DNA of 39,319 nt from Chitinophagia bacterium (GTDB lineage: Bacteria; Bacteroidota; Bacteroidia; Chitinophagales; Chitinophagaceae), in assembly GCA_009920495.1 (NCBI GenBank), contig RFZW01000007.1, positions 1 to 39,319 of the forward strand. The letters are read 5' to 3'. The position numbers and the translations under genes were made by a program. Of the stretch, positions 9,777-20,585 are shown in pieces. A model generated the notes under the pieces. The model saw nothing but the letters and a program-made list of their open reading frames with translations, was not told the DNA's origin and did no database searches. Positions within the stretch are counted from its first letter, which is position 1. Each line of letters starts with the position of its first letter.

Positions 9777-10895
9777 TTATTTGGTTAATCTAAAATTGTC
9801 TACGTAAATAACTGCTCCTGCACCATCTACTGAATCATTAAATCGTAAAACCAATTGTGTGAATTTTGTTCCATCAGGAATAGCAGCGATACCGCTAAAA
9901 TCAAATACCAATTCCTCCCAAGCACCTGATGTAGTTACTGGCACTTTTAAAACAGCAACACCATTGGATGGTTTACCGCCAATTGCCCATTCTAATTCAA
10001 CATTTAATTTAGCACCGATTAACGCAGCATCAGGATTATATACCAACACTTTAATTATTTTACCAACGCTAAAATCAATTGGATTGTTTGGAGCGCCCAT
10101 TGGGCTATAAGTACCACTCCATCCTTCCCAACCTCTTGTGAACTTTCCTACTTTCGCACTTGTATTTAAACCAGTAGCGCTAGGGTTTGCAACTGTTGCA
10201 AATCCTTGACCACCACCAAAGGTTCCAAAGAAATAATTAACAAAAGCATTTTCAAAATCCAATGGCAAACCAAATGGATCAGTAACCACAATTGCATTTG
10301 TTTTTTCAGTTTTAGCAGCACCACCACTTAAAGCAACCACTTTTACATTATAGTTACCTGAAGTTGCATAAGTATGTTTTACTGTCGCACCAATTGCCAT
10401 TGGAGTTCCTACTTCATTAGTTACATCACCAAAGTATACTAGGTATGATGCTGCATATAATGATGTAGCAGAAACTGTCAAGTCGTGCACGTTTTGCGAC
10501 ATACTCACTGCTAAGTTTTCAGGAGCGCGGTAAGTAACTGCTAAAGGATAAGTAGTAGTCGTTGTTTTACCAGCGATATCTGTAGTTAAAATAGTAACAG
10601 TATAAGAACCTTCTGGATACACATGTGTTGCGTTTCCACCTGGCGTTACTGTAGCTGAAGCTGCAGCACCTGTTCCATGTCCGAAATTAATAGTGTAAGA
10701 AGAAACGCCTTCTCCAGTTGGAGAAACTCTTACTACACCAGAATTATCTGTACTGATCGTAAATACTTTTGCTAAAGCAGAAGACGATGCAGAATTTATA
10801 AAAGACAAATCGCTATCGATCCCGTCTTTTTTTGTACATCCTGTAGCCAAAACCAACAGGAATGCAATGCTGTATAGAAACTTTATTTTATTCAT
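9777..10895 (-). CDS. PKD-domain surface glycan-binding-like lipoprotein with C-terminal CBM-like beta-sandwich
   Basis: Lipobox-like LATGC; two PKD-like repeats (YTINFGHGTGAAASATVTPGGNATHVYPEGSYTV; VKHTYATSGNYNVKVVA); C-terminal VIYVDNFRLTK. Confidence 0.65.
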   Translation of the reverse strand: MNKIKFLYSIAFLLVLATGCTKKDGIDSDLSFINSASSSALAKVFTISTDNSGVVRVSPTGEGVSSYTINFGHGTGAAASATVTPGGNATHVYPEGSYTVTILTTDIAGKTTTTTYPLAVTYRAPENLAVSMSQNVHDLTVSATSLYAASYLVYFGDVTNEVGTPMAIGATVKHTYATSGNYNVKVVALSGGAAKTEKTNAIVVTDPFGLPLDFENAFVNYFFGTFGGGQGFATVANPSATGLNTSAKVGKFTRGWEGWSGTYSPMGAPNNPIDFSVGKIIKVLVYNPDAALIGAKLNVELEWAIGGKPSNGVAVLKVPVTTSGAWEELVFDFSGIAAIPDGTKFTQLVLRFNDSVDGAGAVIYVDNFRLTK

Positions 10896-10909
10896 TGTAT
10901 AGTTTTTTA

Positions 10910-12427
10910 TTAGTTATACTTAGGATTTTGTACCAATAACGTGCCTTGTAATTCAGAATAAGGAATTGGGAAAATTTCATCTCTTCCAGCAACAAAACCT
11001 CTAGATGCTAATTTTGCTGCAGCTTCATTCCATCTTACTAAATCAAAAAAGCGATGTCCTTCACCAGCCAATTCTAATCTTCTTTCTGCTTTAATAGCAG
11101 CAAGTGAAACTGGCGTTGAAGCCAAACCAACTCTTGCTCTAACAGCATCTAATAAAGCTTGTGCTCTTGCACCTGTTCCACCCAAGGCTTCTGCTTCCAT
11201 TAAATAAGTATCAGCTAAACGAATTACATACGTGTCTTGCTTGAAGTTTAATTCTTGAGATCCACCACCTGTTCTGATATCCGCATTTCTTGGTAAAAAC
11301 TTATTCAAGAAATACCCAGTATTTTGGTAGCCATCAATATAATCAGCTTGACCAGCAGCTTTTAATGCTTTCAAATCAAATACTGTTGCTGCAAAACGAG
11401 GATCCCCTTTAATTGCATCATAAAAGTTTTGAGTGAATACGTTAAAGCTCCATCCTGAAGGTAAACCTGGTGCAGGTGATCCAGCAGGGGTAGAATAACT
11501 ACGAGGTCCTACCATTACATTCACTGTATTTCCCTCATCACGGCCGCTTCCCCACCAACCCCAATCGGAGTTACCAGCACTGCTATGACCTACTTCCAAA
11601 ATTGATTCAGAGTTGAATTTGTTATTAGTAACCCATAAGTCACTAAAGTTGCTTAATAACTTATATCCGTAACTACTAGCAGATCCTGGCGTTGCACCAT
11701 TTACATCCGCTAATTGAGCAGCAGCTAAAGCGCCTTTGTTTTCAAACAATAAAACTTTTCCTAATAAAGCTTTTGCAGCACCTTTTGTAAAACGACCCGC
11801 TTCAGTTGTAACCGAAACAGTTGTAGGTAAGGTAGCAATGGCCTCATTTAAATCCTTTTCAATTTGTGCGTACACAGAATCGGATGTAGTTTGTTTTACT
11901 TTGTACATGCTTGCAGCAGATACTGGCTCAGTAATCAATGGAATGTTCTTAAACATTCTCACCAAGTTAAAGTAGTATAATGCTCTTAATGCTTTTGACT
12001 CTGCAGCAAATCTTGCTTTCAAAGTTGCATCCATTGTAGTAGTAGGTAATTTTTGTAACAAAGTGTTGGCTCTGAAAATACCTTGATAATGATCGCTCCA
12101 AAAACTTCCTGGAACATTTAATGCAGTTAATGTGTGATTTGAAAATGCTTGAATTCCAGCACCATCAGTTGCACCACCACCACCAGCAAAATGATCATCT
12201 GAACCTGCGTTCATCATGGTAATCATGTTTTCAAAACCGCCAGAATTTTTGCGAATCGCATCATATACTCCAACAAGGCCTCCGTAGGCTTGTGTAGCAT
12301 CTGCGTAATAGTTTGCTGTAAGGAATTGACCTTTAGGCGAAACATCCACAAATTCTTTTTTGCAAGCGCCCAATGATAATATCAAGGCAACTGCAACAAG
12401 TAGGTTATTAATTTGTATTTTTTTCAT
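10910..12427 (-). CDS. susD: SusD/RagB-family nutrient-binding outer-membrane lipoprotein
   Basis: ILSLGACKKEFVDVSPKGQF; FNLVRMFKNIPLITEPV; ERRLELAGEGHRFFDLVRW near the C-terminus. Confidence 0.95.
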   Translation of the reverse strand: MKKIQINNLLVAVALILSLGACKKEFVDVSPKGQFLTANYYADATQAYGGLVGVYDAIRKNSGGFENMITMMNAGSDDHFAGGGGATDGAGIQAFSNHTLTALNVPGSFWSDHYQGIFRANTLLQKLPTTTMDATLKARFAAESKALRALYYFNLVRMFKNIPLITEPVSAASMYKVKQTTSDSVYAQIEKDLNEAIATLPTTVSVTTEAGRFTKGAAKALLGKVLLFENKGALAAAQLADVNGATPGSASSYGYKLLSNFSDLWVTNNKFNSESILEVGHSSAGNSDWGWWGSGRDEGNTVNVMVGPRSYSTPAGSPAPGLPSGWSFNVFTQNFYDAIKGDPRFAATVFDLKALKAAGQADYIDGYQNTGYFLNKFLPRNADIRTGGGSQELNFKQDTYVIRLADTYLMEAEALGGTGARAQALLDAVRARVGLASTPVSLAAIKAERRLELAGEGHRFFDLVRWNEAAAKLASRGFVAGRDEIFPIPYSELQGTLLVQNPKYN

Positions 12428-12462
12428 GTGTTTATATTTTTATCAATTTTGAATTTTTGAAA

Positions 12463-15400
12463 TTAAAATTGAAGTTGAATTCCTAAAATAAATGACTTGG
12501 CTTGAGGATATACACCTTTATCAATACCAAATACGCCACCACCAATTTCAGGATCGTATCCAGTATAGTTTGTTAAGGTTAACAAGTTTTCACCAGTTGC
12601 ATAAACACGAAGTTTAGTACCACCAATTTTCTTTAACATCTTAACAGGTAATGTATATCCAATTTGTACCACTTTCAAACGTAAGTAATTGCCATCTTCT
12701 AAATAAAAATCAGACATTTTACCAAAGTTACCATTGTCATCAGCACTTGTTAAACGAGGATAAGTAGTTGAAGTACCATCTCCAGTCCAACGGCTTAACG
12801 CTCTTGTTTGCCAGTTTGCAGTACCAATATCTAAACGACGTAAACCTTGGAAAATTTTATTTCCTGCAGCACCTTGTGCAAAAACCATTACATCAAAACC
12901 TTTATAATCAGCATTTAAAGTTAAACCAAAAGTATATTTTGGTAAACTTGATCCTAAATAAGTTTTATCCTTATCAGTGATTGAACCATCACCATCAGTA
13001 TCCACCCAACGGAAATCACCTGGCTTAGCAGTTGGTTGAATTAATCCACCAGCACCATTTTTATTATTTGCAATTTCTGCTGCATTTTGGAAAATACCTG
13101 CAGATTGAAAACCATAGAATGAGTTGTAAGATTGACCAACTTCAGTTCTTGTCACTGGACCCATTGATTGGAATGCAGCATCTCCGTTTATAAATCTTGT
13201 ATCACTTGCTACATAAGTTACTTGGTTCTTTAAATAAGCAAAATTACCATTGGCAGAAAAATTAAATTCTCCAATTCTTTTACGGTAACCCAATTCAACT
13301 TCCACACCTTTATTTTCCATATCAGCAACGTTCGCTACTGGTGCACTTGTTACACCCACATAACCTGGGATTGCAATTGGTCTTAAGATACCTGTTGTTT
13401 TTTTATTGAATAAATCAACAGTCAAACTAAAGTCATTTAAGATTTGTGCATCAAAACCAAAGTTAGCTTGTGTTGTTTCCTCCCAACGTAAATCTGGATT
13501 ATCCAAAGTTGTTGGCGCATAACCTGTAGTAATTACACCTGCATTACCCATCGTGTAGTTTAAGCCACCCGCAACAGTTGATAAATAACCAAAGTCACGA
13601 ATCGCATCATTTCCTACCACACCATATCCACCTCTAACTTTCAATGTATTTACAATACTGTTTTGTTTCCAGAAACCTTCTTTGTTCGCTACCCAACCGG
13701 CAGAGAATGAAGGGAACATACCAAATTTGTTATTCGCACCAAAACGAGATGATCCATCACGGCGATAAATACCAGTGAATAAATATTTCTCTTGGTAGTT
13801 ATAGTTCACACGACCAAACAATGAAGTTAGTTTATGTTGTGTAAAATCATAAGTTCCTGAAGTACGATTTGCTTGAGAAATATCAAAGTTAAAAGAAGCG
13901 TCTTTATAACTATTGATAGGTAAGTCCAACATGGCAACTGATGAACCACCACCATTATTTTCCATGTAAGCCCCTTGTCCTAACAATACTGAAAAGCTAT
14001 GGTCATTTACTTTTTTATTGTAAGTGATTGTGTTTTCAACGTTCCAGTTTAAAGTATTGTTATTGCTCTTAGTATAATTATTCTTAAGTAATGAGTTAGT
14101 CGCACTTAAAAAGTTAACAGGTGTAAAACCTTGATAACCCCAGAAAGCCAACTTACCACCAATGGTTGATTTAAACTTAATGTCATTAGTAATATTTGCT
14201 TCCAAGAAAGCATTACCAATCATATCATCAGACCAATTGTATTGACCTAAACGTGTTTGGATGTATGCTAAAGGGTTGGTCATTTCTTGACCTACAATAG
14301 TTGATATACCATAAGGGTTGCCATTTGCATCTCTTATTACTGGGTTTACACTGTATGGTGCACCAGCAGCAACTAAAGGATCCGTAATTACTAATTTTGT
14401 AATTGGATCTAAATTAATTGCTGAAGATAAAGGACCACCAAATTCACTATTTGTATTTCCGATACCGATAGATTTTGCGTGTGTGTATCCTAATGTTTGT
14501 CCTAAAGTAAATACTTTAGAAATTTTATGCGTAGCGTTTAAACGAATGTTTTGCTTTGTAAAATTTGAAATTTCTGTAGCAACGATACCTTGTTGATCTT
14601 GCGTACCAAATGACAAATAGAAGGTTGATTTATCATTACCGCCGCTTAAGCTTACTTCATGAGAATAACGACGTGCGTCATTATTAAAAATCGCTTTTTG
14701 CCAATCAGTACCTAAACCTAAAGAACCTACATTATTAAATAATACATTTCCACCACCAGCAACTGAACGCTCATTTAATAAAGTAGCATATTGTGTAGCA
14801 TTTAATAAGTGTAGCATTTTAGCAGGTGAAGATGATCCGTAAAATCCATTATAGTTCACTGTTAATGCGCCAGCTTTACCTTTTTTAGTAGTAACCATAA
14901 TTACCCCAGTTGCAGCTCTTGTACCATAGATGGCTGCAGAAGTTGCATCTTTTAATACCTCAATAGACTCGATATCAGATTGGTTTAAATAACCAATGCC
15001 ACCAGCGTCTACTACGATACCATCCACTACCCACAATGGGTTGTTTCCACCACCGAATGTGGTTACACCACGAATTAAGATAGTTGAAGGCGTTCCAGGT
15101 TGACCTGAATTTTGTGCAATGGTTACACCAGCAACACGACCTTGAAGGGATTGTTCCACTCTTCCGTTAGGGATATTTGCCAAATCCTTTGCACTAACCC
15201 TTGAAATTGAACCAGTTACGACACTCTTCTTTTGAGTACCATAACCCACATTCACTACTACATCTTCCAATGTAGTACTAGATGATTCAAGTTCAATGCT
15301 AACTGGACCAGCATTATTTACGGTGTAAGTCACTGTTTTCATACCTATATAAGATATGCTTAAAACTGCTCCTTTTTGAGCAACTTTAATAGTGAATTCA

Positions 15401-15589
15401 CCCTGTGCATTTGTTTTAGTTCGTGTAGCACTGCCTGTAATTGAGACAGTTGCGTCACTTAGCGCTGTACCAGTTGCTTTGTCTTTCACCGTACCAGAGA
15501 CCTGAGACCTGTAAGGACTGTCCCATGGCTTGGTTAAAGATGCTACATACTAGAAGTATCGCACCAAGTACAAAAAGTTTTGGATTCAT
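12463..15589 (-). pseudogene. susC: SusC/RagA TonB-linked outer-membrane transporter with N-terminal frameshift
   Basis: Large in-frame body 12463..15489 (plug GSISRVSAKDLANIPNGRVEQSLQGRVAGV, TonB-dependent C-terminus). Signal peptide MNPKLFVLGAILLVCSIFNQAMGQSLQVSG starts at 15589 in another frame and stops at 15455 because of a 7-bp tandem duplication. Confidence 0.9.
15497..15510. repeat. 7-bp tandem duplication GAGACCTGAGACCT (AGGTCTCAGGTCTC on the coding strand)
   Basis: Read directly; removing one copy gives SLQVSGTVKDKATGTALSDATVSI in one frame. Confidence 0.95.
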
Positions 15590-15662
15590 AACAATCGTTT
15601 AGTTAATTTAATTAAAATAGCGATATAAAATTGAGCATTCTTACTGATATTATACATAATAC

Positions 15663-15746
15663 TACTACATCATTACTACATCAATACTACAATTTTAACT
15701 TAAAAAGGTATAAAATAAGCTTTTTTGATACTTCTCTACTACATCA
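15663..15746. promoter_or_regulatory. Direct repeats TACTACATCA in the susC/regulator intergenic region
   Basis: TACTACATCA at 15663-15672, 15674-15683, partial TACTACAAT at 15685-15693 (11-bp spacing), and a full copy at 15737-15746. Confidence 0.7.
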
Positions 15747-15760
15747 CAAAATTTTTATAT

Positions 15761-15768
15761 TAAATTTG
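15761..15768 (+). promoter_or_regulatory. Bacteroidetes-type -7 element TAAATTTG of the sensor-regulator gene
   Basis: Matches TAnnTTTG; ATG at 15789 lies ~21 nt downstream. Confidence 0.5.
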
Positions 15769-15792
15769 GGTTAACAATTGTTCGCCTAATGA

Positions 15793-18543
15793 AATGTAGC
15801 CAATAATGAAGGGCTATTGAGTTTTGATGGCAAATATTGGAAATCATATCCTTTACCAAATAAAACCATCGTTCGATCACTTGAAATTGGCACTGATAAT
15901 AAGATATATGTAGGTGGCCAGGATGAATTTGGATACTTCACACCATCTATTAATGGACGGCTCACCTATCACTCCTTAGTTCAATTTGTAAAAGAGGGCG
16001 ATAAGGATTTTGCTGATGTATGGGATATTGCACAATATAAGAATGAGGTATTTTTTAGAACTTCCAGACGCATATTTAAAGTAGCAAATAATAAAATAAC
16101 CGTTTACACTGCTCCTTCTGAATGGAGTTATGTTGGCATTTGCAATGGTGTATTATTTGCTCATGATATTAAAGGTGGCTTATTGCAGTTTCAAAATAAT
16201 AGTTGGCAATTAATTGCAGCGGCTTCCTTACTTAAAAATGTAGAAGTCACCTCCATTCTTTCATTAAATGGCGGCATTATTATAACGACACTTAAAAATG
16301 GCATATACAGTTATGCAAATAACCAAGTGGTTAAAATTCAAACACCCACTACACAGCTAATTGAAAATCAAAGAATTTATTCGGCCACTGTTATTGATAA
16401 TACATGGATAGGTATTGCAACCACCAATGCAGGGGCAATGATCATAAATAGTAAAGGCGAATTAATTCAAAGCTTAACCAAAACAGAAGGCATTCAGAAT
16501 AATAATATATTAAATATATTTTCAGACAAACAGGGAAACCTTTGGCTCGGCTTAAATAATGGTATTGATTGCATTGGATTCAATAATGCGATTAAACATA
16601 TCAATCCCAAATACCAGGATGCTTCCGCTTATGCAACTATCATACATCAAAACAAATTATATGTAGGAACCTCGAGCGGTTTATTTAGTGTGCCTCTTAC
16701 TGAAAAAAATGATTTGAGTTTTAATAGAGGTGATTTTTCACTTATACCTAATACTGTAGGTCAAGTATGGAATTTATCGGAGGTTAATAATGAATTAATT
16801 CTATCCCATCATGAAGGTGCATTTGCAATTAAAAACGATGAAGCCAACTTAATTTCCAATATGACTGGATTTTGGAATTTTCAACCAATTACTGGTTTAC
16901 AGAATATGGTACCTCGAAATAATTTAAATAATCAAGTTGTTGCTGGTAATTATAAAGGCTTGGCTTTTTTTAATCAAAGTGGATCTAAATTTCAACTCAC
17001 TGGACAAGTACCAAATTTTACGCAATCTTCAAGATATGTCGCAGTAGATGACGGTGCACATATATGGGTATCGCATCCATTTCATGGTGTTTACAAAGTA
17101 GCCAAAGAAATTATTAGCACAGAGAAGGTAAAGATATATACACAATCAAATGGTTTGCCATCCACATTGAACAACCATGTTTTTAAAGTTAAAAATGAAA
17201 TATTAATTGCCACGGAAAAAGGGGTGTATGGATACAATGAAGGAAAAGATATTTTTGAAGCGAACCCATTTTATCATAATTTATTAGGCGAGCAAAGTTT
17301 GCGTTATTTGAAGGAAGACAAGGAAGGCAATATTTGGTTTATACATGAGAAGCAATTGGGCGTGGTGGATATGTCAAGTAAAACACCACGTATCATATAC
17401 ATACCCGAATTGAATAATAAATTATTAAGTGGCTTTGAATTGGTATACCCAGTAGATGAGCGTAATATTTTCGTTGCTGGGGAAAGCGGGTTATTCAATT
17501 TAAATTATAAAAAGTATAAAAAAAATAATTATGAATTACAGGTGCATATTCGTGAAGTAAGAATCACTGGAGATAACACAGATAGTTTATTATTTGGCGG
17601 CTATTTTACTGGCATTAATGAAAAACAAGCACAAAATAAAAGTAGTATTCCGGAGGTTGCAAGAAAATGGCAGATGATTCATTTTGAATTTTCGTCAGCT
17701 CTTTTTGGCTTACAGAAAAACTTAGAATACAGCTACCGCCTAAATGGACTTGAAAATAATTGGTCAAAATGGACCAATAAAACCGAAAAAGAATATACGA
17801 ATCTTCCTCCTGGTAATTATGTATTTGAAATTAAAGTGCGAGATAATTTAGGAGAGGAATCGCAGGTGGATAGTTTTTCATTTAATGTATTACCTCCATG
17901 GTATCGTTCTACTTGGGCCTATGTTTTATATTTTGCCATCTTTATCATCATTATTTTATTGATCATCCAATGGCAAAAAGGCAAATTTATTGTACAGCAA
18001 CAAAAACATAATGAAGAACAAGAAAAATTAAATTATTTAAAGCAATTAGAAATAGATAAAGCAGAAAGTAAGTTGACTGAAATTCAGAATGAAAAATTAC
18101 AAGTTGAAATAGATTCTAAAAATTCTGAATTGATCAATTTTACCATGCACTTAGTTCAAAAGGGGGAATTATTGACGGATTTAAAATCACACATGTCTAA
18201 AATGACAAAGCTGATTGACAACCCCATTGCACATGAGGAATTGAAAAAAATGATTAAAGTAATTAATGATGCGGATAAAATGGATAAGGATTGGGAAAAC
18301 TTCACGAATCACTTTGACAAAGCGCATAACTCCTTTACCGTTAATATTAAAGAGAAATTCCCTAAGCTGACTGCCAATGAATTAAAACTTTGTACCTTTT
18401 TACGTGTGAATCTAACCACGAAGGAAATTGCGCAATTAATGAATATATCTATGCGTGGTGTTGAAATTAGCAGATACCGTTTAAGAAAAAAATTAAACCT
18501 CCCTACGGAAATGTCCTTATTTGATTTCTTAAATGAAATTTAG
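15793..18543 (+). pseudogene. SusR/HTCS-like one-component sensor (beta-propeller + Y_Y_Y + TM + coiled coil + LuxR-like HTH) with missing N-terminus
   Basis: NVANNEGLLSFDGKYWKSYPLPNKTIVRSL propeller start, Y_Y_Y region SYRLNGLENNWSKWTNKTEKEYTNLPPGNYVFEIKVRDNLG, one TM, C-terminal FPKLTANELKLCTFLRVNLTTKEIAQLMNISMRGVEISRYRLRKKLNL. No signal peptide; stops immediately upstream in frame. Confidence 0.8.
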
Positions 18544-18579
18544 TAGGAATATGCTACTTGATATTTCATGCAGCTATGC

Positions 18580-20493
18580 TTACTGGTATTTCTGCATGAT
18601 TTTTTTTCCTAGTTCAACGCCATCCACATTGAATAAAAATTGTGCAGGCAATGGGGATGGATTGTAATAAGTAATTCTTTTTTTAAGATTCAAGTCCGCC
18701 TTTACCCCTAATTTACCTTGTGGTGTTATCACTGATACATCCACAATGCCCGCATTATTGGTAACATTACATTTGGCATTAAGTACAGTTGCCCTAAAAT
18801 TGGCAAATGCAGCATTAGTGGTTATGCCCTCTGCTGTTTTCCACCACATGGCAATGGTCGCCTTACCATTTTTCGAATGTTTTAATGTCATTCGAATCAG
18901 TTTATTATTCGTTAACGAAAAGTTTTCACGAGATGCCTTGTATTCAAATCCATCATTAATGATACATGCCACTTCATTAGTAGGCGCATCCTCATATAAA
19001 ATTTTAAAAGCAACCACAACATCCTCAAATTTTACAAAAAGTGTTTTTGTACTATCTAAGCCAAGCTGGCTGCCAATGGTTGGAACTGCCATTTTTTTAT
19101 TGCCAATCCAAACTTCATTAAAAACATTAGGTAACAAAATAGTTGAATTTAAATAATCCTTGATACTATTATGGTCCTTTTGCCCTGACACCAACATGAC
19201 AAACTCATTTTTATTTTGAGCAACCTGCATAAATGGCATCAAATGTCTTGTTTTACCCCAGCCGCCGTTTAAGGGATAATTTTTGGTTTGTAAATTTAAA
19301 AATTTATCGCCCCAGCCTTGTGCACCCCATTGACCATAATGATCATCACGTCCTTCCATGACATAGGTTATATTTGCCATTGCAGGAACCGTTTTGCTAC
19401 TTAAATAAATAACAAAGGTTTTGTCATCTGGGCTATATGTTTGATTGGAGGACGCTATGGCTAATTTTTTTCCAACATACTCGGTCGCATATGCGTTCGG
19501 AAAACTATCCCACTTTTGTATGATATATTTATTTTGTCGGTACATTAATTCCTTTTGTTGTGGGCTTAATCCGATTTCCTTTAATCTAGCAAAACATACT
19601 TGATGAAATAATTGATTATTATTATTGACTTTCCCTAATAAGGGATTAAAATATTTTTCTTCTAGCAAATCTCTCGCAAATGCTCGGTTATAATCTCTAC
19701 TATGTGCGCCTCCCAAAAATCCACCCAATGGATTATAATGCGAACAAAAATCAGTCAAAAATAAATTCAACAAATCTGCAGTCTTGGTTTGAATATCCTT
19801 ATCTTTTGCAAATTGCGAAAGTAATAAAAGCGACTCTAAATCAACGCCTCCATAGGTAGGACTGTCATACTCTCTATTTCCATAGTTTGCAATATGCTTT
19901 ATAAATATATTAAGATACGCTCGGCCTTGTTCTAAAACTTCCGGCTTATTATATACTTGGCCAAGTGCAATTAAGTTCCAAATACGCATTAAATATATAT
20001 TGGTATAGGAAACGCGCACATTGGCTCTAGTTATTCCACTTAAAGCATAATCAAATATAGTATCAAGCGCTTTTCGACTTCCAGCAGATAACTGATTATC
20101 ATATAACAACTTGATAAGAATACCATATTGTACGCAAAATTCAACATTATTATTATCCTCAACTATATTTTTAGGATTTACCCAGCTCCAATAAATATTA
20201 CCATAATTAAAATCTTTGGGATTTGTAACAACCCGAGTAATCATTTTATTTAATAGCCACTCAATGTCGTTTTGATTAAATTGTTTTGTATCCATTGCAT
20301 CTAAAATGAATAAAAAACAATCACGCAATCCCAATTTAGGTATGGGCTGATGCAATAGGTCCCATTTTTCTTTCAATAATGCTACTCTAGCTGTAGGATT
20401 TGCTACTGCTGGAACTTTGTAACCATTAGTTTGTGCAGTTGAAAAATTTGCAAATAACAAAATGACTATTAAACCGATTACAATTTTTTTCAT
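18580..20493 (-). CDS. Secreted protein of unassigned family, possibly an (alpha/alpha)-barrel lyase/hydrolase
   Basis: Likely start MKKIVIGLIVILLFANFSTAQ; helix-rich first ~400 aa with GGFLGGAHSRDYNRAF, then a beta-rich region (YVMEGRDDHYGQWGAQGWGDKF). Family not recognised with confidence. Confidence 0.6.
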   Translation of the reverse strand: MKKIVIGLIVILLFANFSTAQTNGYKVPAVANPTARVALLKEKWDLLHQPIPKLGLRDCFLFILDAMDTKQFNQNDIEWLLNKMITRVVTNPKDFNYGNIYWSWVNPKNIVEDNNNVEFCVQYGILIKLLYDNQLSAGSRKALDTIFDYALSGITRANVRVSYTNIYLMRIWNLIALGQVYNKPEVLEQGRAYLNIFIKHIANYGNREYDSPTYGGVDLESLLLLSQFAKDKDIQTKTADLLNLFLTDFCSHYNPLGGFLGGAHSRDYNRAFARDLLEEKYFNPLLGKVNNNNQLFHQVCFARLKEIGLSPQQKELMYRQNKYIIQKWDSFPNAYATEYVGKKLAIASSNQTYSPDDKTFVIYLSSKTVPAMANITYVMEGRDDHYGQWGAQGWGDKFLNLQTKNYPLNGGWGKTRHLMPFMQVAQNKNEFVMLVSGQKDHNSIKDYLNSTILLPNVFNEVWIGNKKMAVPTIGSQLGLDSTKTLFVKFEDVVVAFKILYEDAPTNEVACIINDGFEYKASRENFSLTNNKLIRMTLKHSKNGKATIAMWWKTAEGITTNAAFANFRATVLNAKCNVTNNAGIVDVSVITPQGKLGVKADLNLKKRITYYNPSPLPAQFLFNVDGVELGKKIMQKYQ

Positions 20494-20585
20494 ATAACAC
20501 TTAAATTGAAGCACATTAATAATGCGCCTCAAGTTAATTAAATATCTTTAATAATGATTACCGCTACTGTATATAGTGCATCAGT

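Noticed and set aside
12463-15489. Treating the SusC ORF as naturally starting at the GTG at 15489
   Set aside because: A textbook signal peptide with start at 15589 lies immediately upstream in another frame, and removing one heptamer copy joins them exactly.
18746-19156. 136-aa + strand ORF opposite the 650-aa protein
   Set aside because: Antisense shadow ORF without homology-like features.
20560-20585. CGCTACT shared between 7700 and 20564 as a common operator
   Set aside because: Only 7 bp match and the flanking symmetry differs; too weak to claim.
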